The notes under the pieces: generated by a model
Told to the model about the DNA's origin: nothing
Database searches by the model: none
Seen by the model: the letters and a program-made list of their open reading frames with translations, nothing else
DNA from: Amycolatopsis anabasis
GTDB taxonomy: Bacteria; Actinomycetota; Actinomycetes; Mycobacteriales; Pseudonocardiaceae
NCBI RefSeq assembly: GCF_009765355.1
Contig: NZ_VTHK01000001.1
Coordinates: 310,001 to 374,000, forward strand
Reading direction: 5' to 3'
Length of the DNA stretch: 64,000 nt
Position numbers and translations under genes: made by a program
In this document: positions 56,662 through 64,000 of the stretch, one piece after another
How the letters are laid out: every line of letters begins with the position of its first letter
How positions within the stretch are numbered: the stretch's first letter is position 1

Positions 56662-57534
56662 CTACTCGGTCGCCTTTCCGATGGCGTCGGCGAGGGCGAG
56701 GATGCGGCGGGCGTTGTCCACGTGCAGGTTCTCGATCATCCGGCCGTCGACCGTGACGACGCCCTGACCGGCCGCCTGGGCCTGGTCGAAGGCTTCGATG
56801 ATCCGCTGGGACCGTTCGATCTCCTCCGCCGACGGCGCGAAGACCCGGTTGCACGGTTCGAGCTGGCTCGGGTGGATCAGGGTTTTGCCGTCGAAGCCGT
56901 ACTGGCGGCCCTGCACGCACTCCGCCTCGAAGCCCTCGAGGTCCTGCACGTCGTTGTAGACACCGTCCAGGATCACCTTCCCGGTCGCCCGCGCGGCGAG
57001 CAGGCACAGGGACAGGCCGCCCAGCAGGGGGCCACGGCCGGGGACGTGCTCGGCGTGCAGTTCCTTCGCGAGGTCGTTGGTGCCCATCACCAGCACGGTC
57101 AGCCGGTCGCTCGCGGCGGCGATCTCCTCCGCGTGCAGCATGGCGACCGGGGTCTCCACCATCGCCCAGATCTTCGTGTGTTCCGGCGCGCCGCCGAGTT
57201 CCAGGGCGCGTTCGATGTTGTGCACCTCGCGCGCCGAGTTCACCTTCGGCACCACGACCGCGGCGGGCCCGGCCTGGGCGGCGGCGCGCAGGTCGGCGTC
57301 GTGCCATTCGGTGTCCAGGCCGTTGACCCGGATGGTGATCTCGCGCGAGCCGTACTCGCCCGAGGACGCGGCCGCGCACACGCGTTCGCGCGCGGATTCC
57401 TTGGCGTCCGGGGCGACCGCGTCCTCCAGGTCGAGGATGAGCGCGTCGGCGGGCAGCGTCTTGGCCTTCTCCAGGGCGCGTTCGTTCGCACCCGGCATGT
57501 ACAGCACCGACCGCCGGGGTTTCAACTCAGTCAT
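56662..57534 (-). CDS. HpcH/HpaI aldolase / CitE-like CoA ester lyase
   Basis: This 290-residue TIM-barrel lyase has [32 protein letters not shown] (metal-binding acids), VVVPKV and [16 protein letters not shown]. Enzymes of this class cleave citramalyl-, malyl- or methylmalyl-CoA. It overlaps by 8 bases the end of the second lyase gene, with which it forms an operon. Confidence 0.9.
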   Translation of the reverse strand: MTELKPRRSVLYMPGANERALEKAKTLPADALILDLEDAVAPDAKESARERVCAAASSGEYGSREITIRVNGLDTEWHDADLRAAAQAGPAAVVVPKVNSAREVHNIERALELGGAPEHTKIWAMVETPVAMLHAEEIAAASDRLTVLVMGTNDLAKELHAEHVPGRGPLLGGLSLCLLAARATGKVILDGVYNDVQDLEGFEAECVQGRQYGFDGKTLIHPSQLEPCNRVFAPSAEEIERSQRIIEAFDQAQAAGQGVVTVDGRMIENLHVDNARRILALADAIGKATE

Positions 57535-58603
57535 TTGCCAGCGCCTCCTGGGTCGCCTTGTCGTACGCCGCGGCCAGTTCCGGGTCGCGGGCGGACAGCG
57601 CGTCGGCGAGTTCGGCGACCACCTTGCACTGCTTGAAGGACGCGTCGTCCTGCATCTTCCCGTCGATCATCACCGCGCCGGTGCCGTCGCCCATCGCGGC
57701 GATCACCCGGCGCGCCCAGGCCACTTCGGACGGTTCGGGGGAGAACACCTTCTTGGCGATGTCGATCTGCGCCGGGTGCAGGCTCCACGCGCCGACGCAG
57801 CCGAGCAGGAACGCGTTGCGGAACTGGTCCTCGCACGCCACCACGTCCCGGATGTCCCCGAACGGACCGTAGTAGGGCAGGATCCCGTTCGCCGCGCACG
57901 CGTCCACCATCCGCGCGACCGTGTAGTGCCACAGGTCCTGCTGGTAGGTGGTGCGGCCCTCGGTCAGGTCCTCACCGACCGGATCGGTGCGCACCAGGTA
58001 GCCGGGATGCCCGCCGCCGACCCGGGTGGTCTTCATCCGGCGGCTCGCGGCCAGGTCCGCCGGGCCCAGCGAAATGCCCTGCATGCGCGGGCTCGCCCCG
58101 GCGATCTCCTCCACGTTGGCCACGCCGCTCGCGGTCTCCAGGATCGCGTGCACCAGCAGCGGCCGCCGCAGGCCCGCCCGCGCCTCCAACTGCGCGAGCA
58201 GCCGGTCGACGTAGTGGATGTCCTGCGCGCCCTCGACCTTCGGCACCATGATCACGTCGAGCTTGTCGCCGATCTCGGTGACCAGCGTGATCAGATCGTC
58301 GAGCACCCACGGCGAGTCCAGGCTGTTGATCCGCGTCCACAGCTGCGTGCCGCCGAAGTCGTTCGCCTTGGCGATCTCGACCAGCCCGGTGCGCGCGGCC
58401 TCCTTGCGGTCGGCGCGGACCGCGTCCTCCAGGTTGCCCAGCAGGACGTCGACCTTGGTGGCCAGCCCCGGGACCTTCGCCGCCATCTTCTCGTTGCTCG
58501 GATCGAAGAAGTGGATCATCCGGGAGGGCAGTGCCGGGATCTCCCGGACCGGTTCCGGCGCCCCCACGGCCAGTGGCGCGAAGAAGTCCTTCGGCGAACG
58601 CAT
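57527..58603 (-). CDS. Mcl-like CoA lyase (HpcH/HpaI family)
   Basis: This 358-residue CitE/malyl-CoA-lyase-type protein has [65 protein letters not shown] and [17 protein letters not shown]. It resembles L-malyl-CoA/beta-methylmalyl-CoA lyases that generate glyoxylate plus an acyl-CoA, as used in the ethylmalonyl-CoA pathway. ATG 58603 has GGAGGAACG upstream. No other pathway gene is in the window, so the role is not proven. Confidence 0.85.
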   Translation of the reverse strand: MRSPKDFFAPLAVGAPEPVREIPALPSRMIHFFDPSNEKMAAKVPGLATKVDVLLGNLEDAVRADRKEAARTGLVEIAKANDFGGTQLWTRINSLDSPWVLDDLITLVTEIGDKLDVIMVPKVEGAQDIHYVDRLLAQLEARAGLRRPLLVHAILETASGVANVEEIAGASPRMQGISLGPADLAASRRMKTTRVGGGHPGYLVRTDPVGEDLTEGRTTYQQDLWHYTVARMVDACAANGILPYYGPFGDIRDVVACEDQFRNAFLLGCVGAWSLHPAQIDIAKKVFSPEPSEVAWARRVIAAMGDGTGAVMIDGKMQDDASFKQCKVVAELADALSARDPELAAAYDKATQEALAND

Positions 58604-58700
58604 CGTTCCTCCGTCGCAGCGATTTTGTGACTCGCGAGTAACCCTAACCTTGCCGGAGCGGGAACCGCTGCGGCGAATCTCACCTCCGATGGGGTGAGAG

Positions 58701-60929
58701 ATGCGGGAGGTACGCGTGGACGAGTGGTCCCTGCCGGGATTCACCGAGCTCGAGGCCCTGGGCGAGGGCGGATTCGGGCGGGTCGTGCTCGCGCGGCACG
58801 AATCGGGGACCGTGGCGGCCGTCAAGTACCTGTTCGCCCGGCATCTGACCGATCGGGTGCACCTGGACGCCTTCCGCGGCGAGGCCGCGGCGCTGCGCCG
58901 GGTGACGAGCCCGCATGTCGCCCGGTTGTACGACTTCGTCGAGACCGCCGAGGGCGCGGCGATCGTGATGGAGGCCGTGCGGGGCGTGCCGTTGCGGGAG
59001 ATCCTGACCGCGGAACCGGTCCTGGAACCCGAATCCGCCCTGGCCGTGCTGAAGGGTTCGCTGCTCGGGCTGGCCGACGCGCACGCGGCCGGGGTGGTGC
59101 ACCGGGACTACAAACCGGACAACGTGCTCGTCGGCCCGGACCGGGAGAGCAAGCTGGTCGACTTCGGAATCGCCGTGCTGGCCGGGGAATCCGGCCCCGC
59201 GGCGGGCACCCCCGCGTACATGGCGCCGGAGCAGTGGCGCGGCGGCCCGGCCACGCGAGCGACCGACGTGTACGCCGCCACCTGCGTGTTCTTCCAGGCC
59301 GTCGCCGGGCACCGGCCCTACCTCGCCGACGACACCGAAACCCTGCGCGGGCTGCACGAGCACGCCCCGATCCCGGCCGAGCAGGCGCCGGAACCGGTGC
59401 GCGGGCTCATCGAACGCGGGATGGCCAAGGATCCCGCCGGACGTCCGGCCGGCGCCCGGGAGTTCGTCGCCGAGCTGGAATCCGTCGCCGCGGCGGCCTA
59501 CGGCGCCGACTGGGAGCGCCGCGGGCGGACCCGGCTCGCCCAGCGGGCCGGGGTGCTGCTCGCGTTGTCCCCGCTGGCGGTGCTGGGCACCGCGACGGCG
59601 CTCGCCCCCGGCGCGGCGGTCGCCGGTGCGCAGGCGGGCGGGGTCGCGGCGACCGTGGGTGCCGGTGGGATCACCGCGGGGAAGGTCGCCGCCGCGGTGG
59701 CGGCCGTGGTGGCCACGGCGACCGTCGGCACGGTCATCGTGTTCACCGGCGGGGACGATCCGCCCCCGCCGCCGGTCCCGCCCCCGGTCGTCGCGCAGGC
59801 CGCGGTCAAGGTCGACCTGCGCACCCGCACCGAACACTTCACGAACCCGGAATTCGATCTCTCCGCCCAGTACCCGCATGTCTCCGGGCTGACCGACCCG
59901 GCCGTGGAGAAACGGGTCAACGACGCGCTGATGGCCCCGATCGACGACTGGGTCCGGTTCGTCCGGAACGGTGTCGAAGCCGCCGGTGGGCGCGAACCCG
60001 ATGGCGGCACGGCGAAACCGACGGTCAAGGCCGACGTGCGGATGTCCGGTCCGAAACTGGTTTCGGTCGTCTACACCCGCGACGCCGGATCCGGGAACTT
60101 CGGGAACCACGCGGGATACAGCCTCCGCGCGGCCACCGTCGACCTCACCACCGGGCGGGCGCTGACCGCGGCGGACGTGTTCCGCGATCTGACCACCACC
60201 CCGGGGACGATCGGGGAGCGCCTGCTGGCGCGCTACCCGGAGGGCTACTGCGCCGGTTCGAACCTCGGCGACGACATCGAGCGGCTCGCGCCGGAGCACT
60301 TCACCGGCGAGGAGCCGGTGGTCCAACCGGCCTTCGCCGCGGACAACGCGGAGTTCGTCGTCTACACGCCCCGGCTCGGGTACGCCATGGCGTGCGATTT
60401 CCAGACCTTCTCGTTGCCGTACCAGCAACTGGCCGATCTGCTGCGCCCGGAACTGCGGGCGCTGCTGCCGCAGGGGACCAACGGGCCGCCCGGCAAACGG
60501 GTCGAGCTCGCCAAGATCGTGCTCACCGTGCCGGAATCGTGGCCGGTGCTGCGGAGCGCCAACGTGGAGGAGTACCTCGGAACCGGGCTCTGCACCGGGG
60601 AACCCGAGAGCTGTCCCGGTGTCCTGTTCGCGGACACCACCCTGGTCGCCCACGAAGAGGGCAGGCCCTACCGCGGTTCCGGCCCCCGGCGGTGCCATCC
60701 GGTGGGCAGGCCCGATCTCGAGCAGTCCGCGCCGGTCTTGCTGAAGCGGGAACTGCGCCCGGTCGGGACCAAGAAGGCGGCCTACTCGGAATGGCGGGTC
60801 TCCTGCGGTTCCGGTGCGCCGCCGGTGATCCAGCGGCTCTGGTACCTGCCGAAGACCGGGCTGGCGATCGTCGACGAATGGAACACCCCGGGCCTGGATC
60901 GGATTCTCGAAACCGCGGGCGGAAAGTGA
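58701..60929 (+). CDS. Ser/Thr kinase with RsiV/DUF3298-like extracellular domain
   Basis: This 742-residue protein has a kinase domain (1-275) with K42, catalytic HRDYKPDN (134-141, Tyr in place of the usual Leu) and DFG at 154-156, but a short activation loop. Hydrophobic Ala/Gly-rich stretches (about 290-355) would cross the membrane. The outer 370 residues resemble the DUF3298/RsiV domain ([38 protein letters not shown]). ATG 58701 is used; GTG 58716 with GGGAGGT upstream is an alternative. The signal sensed is unknown. Confidence 0.87.
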   Translation: MREVRVDEWSLPGFTELEALGEGGFGRVVLARHESGTVAAVKYLFARHLTDRVHLDAFRGEAAALRRVTSPHVARLYDFVETAEGAAIVMEAVRGVPLREILTAEPVLEPESALAVLKGSLLGLADAHAAGVVHRDYKPDNVLVGPDRESKLVDFGIAVLAGESGPAAGTPAYMAPEQWRGGPATRATDVYAATCVFFQAVAGHRPYLADDTETLRGLHEHAPIPAEQAPEPVRGLIERGMAKDPAGRPAGAREFVAELESVAAAAYGADWERRGRTRLAQRAGVLLALSPLAVLGTATALAPGAAVAGAQAGGVAATVGAGGITAGKVAAAVAAVVATATVGTVIVFTGGDDPPPPPVPPPVVAQAAVKVDLRTRTEHFTNPEFDLSAQYPHVSGLTDPAVEKRVNDALMAPIDDWVRFVRNGVEAAGGREPDGGTAKPTVKADVRMSGPKLVSVVYTRDAGSGNFGNHAGYSLRAATVDLTTGRALTAADVFRDLTTTPGTIGERLLARYPEGYCAGSNLGDDIERLAPEHFTGEEPVVQPAFAADNAEFVVYTPRLGYAMACDFQTFSLPYQQLADLLRPELRALLPQGTNGPPGKRVELAKIVLTVPESWPVLRSANVEEYLGTGLCTGEPESCPGVLFADTTLVAHEEGRPYRGSGPRRCHPVGRPDLEQSAPVLLKRELRPVGTKKAAYSEWRVSCGSGAPPVIQRLWYLPKTGLAIVDEWNTPGLDRILETAGGK

Positions 60930-61287
60930 ACACAGTGGACGGACGATCTCTGTCCGAGTTCGCCGCTGTCCACAGTGGAGCGATTAGACCGTTCGCCGAT
61001 CTTGGTTACGCCACTTGGCCTAACATCATTTTCGCTGCTCCACCGGGATTTTTGTGATACCGATCGCCCCCTGCGATGTCACTCAACTCGCCGTCACTCG
61101 TCCGGCGGCAGGGTCGGACTGAAGTGGGACGACCGCTTACCGACCGGTCACCGACCGTTGGGCGCCGTCGATCGCAGGCACTCCGGCTACCCGGCGAGAA
61201 ACGCCGTCCGCCCTGGTACTCAAGTCATGTGCCTCTTTTCACGAGGTAGCGGACCCGATGAACCAGCACGGCGAAGGAGGCGGACTC
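60930..61287. other. 358-base gap without a recognised gene
   Basis: The gap holds near copies of the 13-mer palindrome (60928-60940, two mismatches; 60968-60980, one mismatch) and a DnaA-like CTGTCCACA (60966-60974). A comparatively A+T-rich patch around 61000-61060 could contain a promoter for the downstream gene. No ORF, tRNA or recognisable riboswitch is supported. Confidence 0.5.
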
Positions 61288-61941
61288 GTGGCGATGACAC
61301 CAGGACACACACCGAACACGGTGGATTCCGCGGTGACCGACGGCACGCGGTCGTTCCCGACCCGTGTGGTGCCGAAGATCGAGCTCCCGGCGAGCACGTC
61401 CGAACTCGCCCACGAGGCGGCGGCGCAGCTCGGCTGGAACGGCGTGGTGCTGCCCGAGGTCACCATGCTCGGCCGCCGCGTGTGCGTGGTCGCGCGGCTG
61501 CGGACCGACGTGCACGCCGAGCGGATCGCGATGGGCATCGGTCCGGTCGCCGACCGCGCGACGGTGGCCACCTGGACGTGGCCGGAGTTCGCGGCGACCT
61601 CGCCCGCGCCCGCCGCCGAGATCGTCGGCGTCCTCGCCGTCGCCCGGCACTGGCGGACCGCGATGGCCTCGGCGGTGCCGTTCTCCCGCTACGGCGAGGC
61701 CGCGATGGTGCTCCCGTCCCCGGCGGTGCTCACCGAGGACTACGTGGACAACTGCCTGCCGCGGGCCCGCACCTACGGCCTGGCCGTGGTCACCGCGGAC
61801 GAGAACGCGGTCGTCGACCTCGACCTCGAGGGGCGCACCGAGCGTCTGCTGCTGACCGAGGACGCGGTGTCCCGCTGGGTGAACGAGATGGTCTACGAGC
61901 AGCTGCTCGCCTCCTACGACCTCCCCGTCGGGGTGGACTGA
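61288..61941 (+). CDS. protein of unknown function
   Basis: This 217-residue soluble protein does not match a family I recognise. It has an N-terminal flexible stretch, then an alpha/beta region (LGWNGVVLPEVTMLGRRVCVVARLRTD and GVLAVARHWRTAMASAVPFSRYGEAAMVLPS) and ends LLASYDLPVGVD. There is no signal peptide or membrane helix. GTG 61288 is chosen because AAGGAGG lies 7 bases upstream; ATG 61258 is possible. Confidence 0.65.
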   Translation: MAMTPGHTPNTVDSAVTDGTRSFPTRVVPKIELPASTSELAHEAAAQLGWNGVVLPEVTMLGRRVCVVARLRTDVHAERIAMGIGPVADRATVATWTWPEFAATSPAPAAEIVGVLAVARHWRTAMASAVPFSRYGEAAMVLPSPAVLTEDYVDNCLPRARTYGLAVVTADENAVVDLDLEGRTERLLLTEDAVSRWVNEMVYEQLLASYDLPVGVD

Positions 61942-61978
61942 CCGGCGGCACTCCGCGTGCGTGCCTAGGCTGGGCCGC

Positions 61979-62629
61979 ATGAAGGTTGTGATCGCTGGAG
62001 GGCATGGGCAGATCGCGTTGCGGCTGGAGCGGTTGCTCGCCGAACGCGGGGATCACGCGGTCGGGATCATCCGGAATCCGGAGCACACGGCCGATCTGCG
62101 GGATTCCAGCGCCGAGCCCGCGGTGCTCGATCTGGAGACCGCGCAGGCGAAGGAGGTCGCCGCGGTGCTCGACGGCGCCGACGCGGCGGTGTTCGCGGCG
62201 GGCGCCGGTCCGGGCAGCGGCGCGGCCCGCAAGGAGACCGTGGACCTCGGGGCCGCCGCGCTGTTCGCCGAGGCCGCCGAACTCGCCGGGGTCCGGCGGC
62301 ACGTGCAGGTGAGCGCGATGGGCCTGGACCGCGCGGACGATCCGGGAATGGACGAGGTCTTCGCCGCCTACCTGCGGGCGAAGAAAGCCGCCGAAGACGA
62401 TCTGCGGGCCCGGGAGCTGGACTGGACGATCCTGCGGCCCGGCCGGCTCACCGACGAACCCGGCACGGGGAACGTGCACCTGGCGGACTCGGTCGACCGC
62501 GCGGAGGTGAGCCGGGACAACGTGGCCGCGGTGCTGGTGGCGCTGCTCGGCGAGGACCGCACGGTGCGCCGCACGCTCGAGCTCGTCGACGGGCACACCC
62601 CGATCGACGAGGCGATCGTCCGGGCCTAG
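61979..62629 (+). CDS. NAD(P)-binding SDR-like protein (atypical, YwnB type)
   Basis: This 216-residue Rossmann-fold protein starts MKVVIAGGHGQIALRLERLLAERG, with AVLDLETAQAKEVAAVLDGADAAVFAAGAG and DWTILRPGRLTDEPGTG. Such atypical SDRs often act as NAD(P)H-dependent reductases or redox sensors. The classical YxxxK pair appears only as YLRAKK. ATG 61979 is used. It converges on the FAD oxidase gene, with stops three bases apart. Confidence 0.88.
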   Translation: MKVVIAGGHGQIALRLERLLAERGDHAVGIIRNPEHTADLRDSSAEPAVLDLETAQAKEVAAVLDGADAAVFAAGAGPGSGAARKETVDLGAAALFAEAAELAGVRRHVQVSAMGLDRADDPGMDEVFAAYLRAKKAAEDDLRARELDWTILRPGRLTDEPGTGNVHLADSVDRAEVSRDNVAAVLVALLGEDRTVRRTLELVDGHTPIDEAIVRA

Positions 62630-62632
62630 GGG

Positions 62633-63952
62633 TCAGGCGCGCCGCCGGTCGCCCCGGCCGAGAACACGGTCGACGTATTCGTTGCTGAACACCCCGGCCG
62701 GGTCGACCTCCTTGCGGACGCGCACGAAGTCGTCGAACCGCGGGTACAGCTCGCGCAGCGCGGTGGCGTCCAGGTCGTGCAGCTTCCCCCAGTGCGGGCG
62801 GCCGCCGACCTGCGCGACGATCGAAGCGAACGCCGCGAAGTACTCGCGGTAGGGCATACCGGTGAACTGGTGGATCGCGATGTAGGCGGTGTCGCGGCCG
62901 TGCGCGGTGGACAGCCAGATGTCGTCGGCCGCGGCGACCCGGACCTCGACCGGGAACGCGACCGGATTCTCCAGGCGGGGCACCAGGGCGCGCAGTTCGC
63001 CGAGGACGTCGTGCACCGATTCCCGCGGGATCGCGAACTCGGATTCGACGAACTTGACCCCGCGGTGGGTGACGAACACCTTGTGCGAAGTGTCGCTGTA
63101 CTCGCGTGCCGACAGCAGGGAGGACGCGAGCTTCCCGAGCGGGCGCACCAGCCGGGGCACCGTGCGGCCGAGGCGGCACAGCGTGCCGAACGCGAGGTTC
63201 TCGGTGACCTCGTAGTCGACGAATTCCCTTACCCGGCCCAGTGGTTCGGCGCGCGTGCCCGCGGGCTGCCGGTTGTTCCGCTTGACCAGCGCGTGGCTGC
63301 CGTAGGGGAACCAGTAGAACTCGAAGTGGTCGTTCTCGTCGGCGAACTGGTGGAAGCCTTCCAATACGGCTTCCAGGGGTTCGGGGCGCTCCTGCGCGGC
63401 GAGCACGAACGCGGGCTCGCATCGCAGGGTCACCGTGGCGATCACGCCGAGCGCGCCGAGGCCGATCCGCGCCGCCTGGAACAGTTCCGGGCGGCGGTCG
63501 GGCGAGCAGTCCACCACGGTGCCGTCGGCGAGGACCAGCTCGAGCGCGGCGATCTGGGTGGCGAGCCCGCCGAACCGCGCGCCGGTGCCGTGCGTTCCGG
63601 TGGAGACGGCCCCGGCGATCGTCTGCGCGTCGATGTCGCCGAGGTTGCTCATGGCGAGGCCGAGTTTGTCCAGTTCGGCGTTGAGCCGGCGCAGGGTGGT
63701 GCCCGAGCGGACGGTGACCAGGCCGGACTGGATGTCCGCGGACACGATCCCGGTCCACTGGGTCAGGTCGATCGCGTCGGAGTTGGCGACCGCGACGGGT
63801 GTGAAGGAATGCCCGCTGCCCCAGGCGCGCACGCGGCGGCCCTCGATCGCGGCGCCGGTGACGACCCGGGCGATTTCCGGGACGCTGCGGGGAGTGTGCA
63901 CGCGCTGCGGACTCGCGGTCGCGGTGCCCGCCCAGTTGGTCCACCGTGTCAT
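62633..63952 (-). CDS. FAD-linked oxidoreductase (D-arabinono-1,4-lactone oxidase type)
   Basis: This 439-residue VAO-fold flavoenzyme has an FAD-binding N-terminus (VRAWGSGHSFTPVAVANSDAIDL and GAVSTGTHGTGARFGG). The C-terminal aldonolactone-oxidase domain carries the HWGK motif (GGRPHWGKLHDLD). Family members oxidise sugar lactones, alditols or related alcohols with O2 or another acceptor. The covalent-FAD histidine position cannot be certified. The 48 bases upstream at the window end show nothing decisive. Confidence 0.9.
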   Translation of the reverse strand: MTRWTNWAGTATASPQRVHTPRSVPEIARVVTGAAIEGRRVRAWGSGHSFTPVAVANSDAIDLTQWTGIVSADIQSGLVTVRSGTTLRRLNAELDKLGLAMSNLGDIDAQTIAGAVSTGTHGTGARFGGLATQIAALELVLADGTVVDCSPDRRPELFQAARIGLGALGVIATVTLRCEPAFVLAAQERPEPLEAVLEGFHQFADENDHFEFYWFPYGSHALVKRNNRQPAGTRAEPLGRVREFVDYEVTENLAFGTLCRLGRTVPRLVRPLGKLASSLLSAREYSDTSHKVFVTHRGVKFVESEFAIPRESVHDVLGELRALVPRLENPVAFPVEVRVAAADDIWLSTAHGRDTAYIAIHQFTGMPYREYFAAFASIVAQVGGRPHWGKLHDLDATALRELYPRFDDFVRVRKEVDPAGVFSNEYVDRVLGRGDRRRA

Positions 63953-64000
63953 GGGCTCACCTTGCTCCTGTTGTGAGTACCGGAACAGTAAGTGAATAGA

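Noticed and set aside
58634..58656. IdeR-like box upstream of the Mcl-like gene
   Set aside because: Only about 12 of 19 positions match and the right half is poor.
60930..61257. possible riboswitch in the long leader
   Set aside because: No conserved core of a known class could be recognised by eye; a covariance-model (Rfam) scan would be decisive.

Overview
The window is high-GC actinobacterial chromosomal DNA carrying the replication-origin neighbourhood. The gene order dnaA, dnaN, gnd, recF, dciA, gyrB, gyrA, DUF3566, tRNA-Ile, tRNA-Ala, ppiA, rhomboid, crgA, sortase, pabA and then pknB-pknA-pbpA-rodA-pstP-fhaB-fhaA is the conserved origin block of Actinobacteria. The DLW-39 protein, class E sortase, many GTG starts and overall gene style suggest a member of the Pseudonocardiales, most likely Amycolatopsis or a close relative. 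The genus is an inference and no search was run.

Region 1 (1-13.9 kb) is the replication block. dnaA is separated from oriC and dnaN by about 2 kb carrying a LysR regulator and a divergent RhtA-like EamA exporter that is broken by a frameshift. oriC lies just upstream of dnaN, with DnaA boxes and an A+T-rich patch. Further DnaA boxes sit upstream of dnaA and inside the 5' end of the helicase-loader gene dciA.

Region 2 (14-29.7 kb) holds tRNA-Ile and tRNA-Ala, each followed by a terminator and a copy of a 98-bp repeat. Small stress and envelope genes come next, then a TetR/luciferase-like pair with a clear palindromic operator, a secreted M14 carboxypeptidase, a PdxH-like oxidase and a DoxX/DUF2020 pair with an IdeR-like box. 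PpiA, a rhomboid protease, a PH-domain membrane protein, CrgA, a class E sortase, FprA (also with an IdeR-like box), PabA/TrpG and a two-gene ABC cassette complete the region.

Region 3 (29.8-39.5 kb) is the minus-strand cell-wall growth and phosphosignalling operon fhaA, fhaB, pstP, rodA, pbpA, pknA, pknB. Most of its junctions overlap by 1-4 bases. tRNA-Leu(CAG) lies divergently upstream of fhaA, with its own terminator and a partial copy of the post-tRNA repeat.

Region 4 (39.6-64 kb) is accessory metabolism. It starts with an FKBP isomerase, a lipoprotein, a secreted penicillin-acylase-family hydrolase, a VOC protein, a Cys/Met-metabolism PLP enzyme and a patatin-like protein. A FadR-type regulator then faces an eight-gene, tightly overlapping operon across a perfect CTGGTC-C-GACCAG operator. 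That operon encodes a peptide/nickel-class ABC importer with an aldehyde dehydrogenase, a short-chain dehydrogenase and an amidase, and looks like a self-contained uptake and catabolism system for an amide-containing compound. Two tandem CitE/Mcl-type lyases, a receptor kinase with an RsiV/DUF3298-like ectodomain, an unrecognised protein, an NAD(P)-binding protein and an FAD-linked lactone-oxidase-type enzyme close the window.
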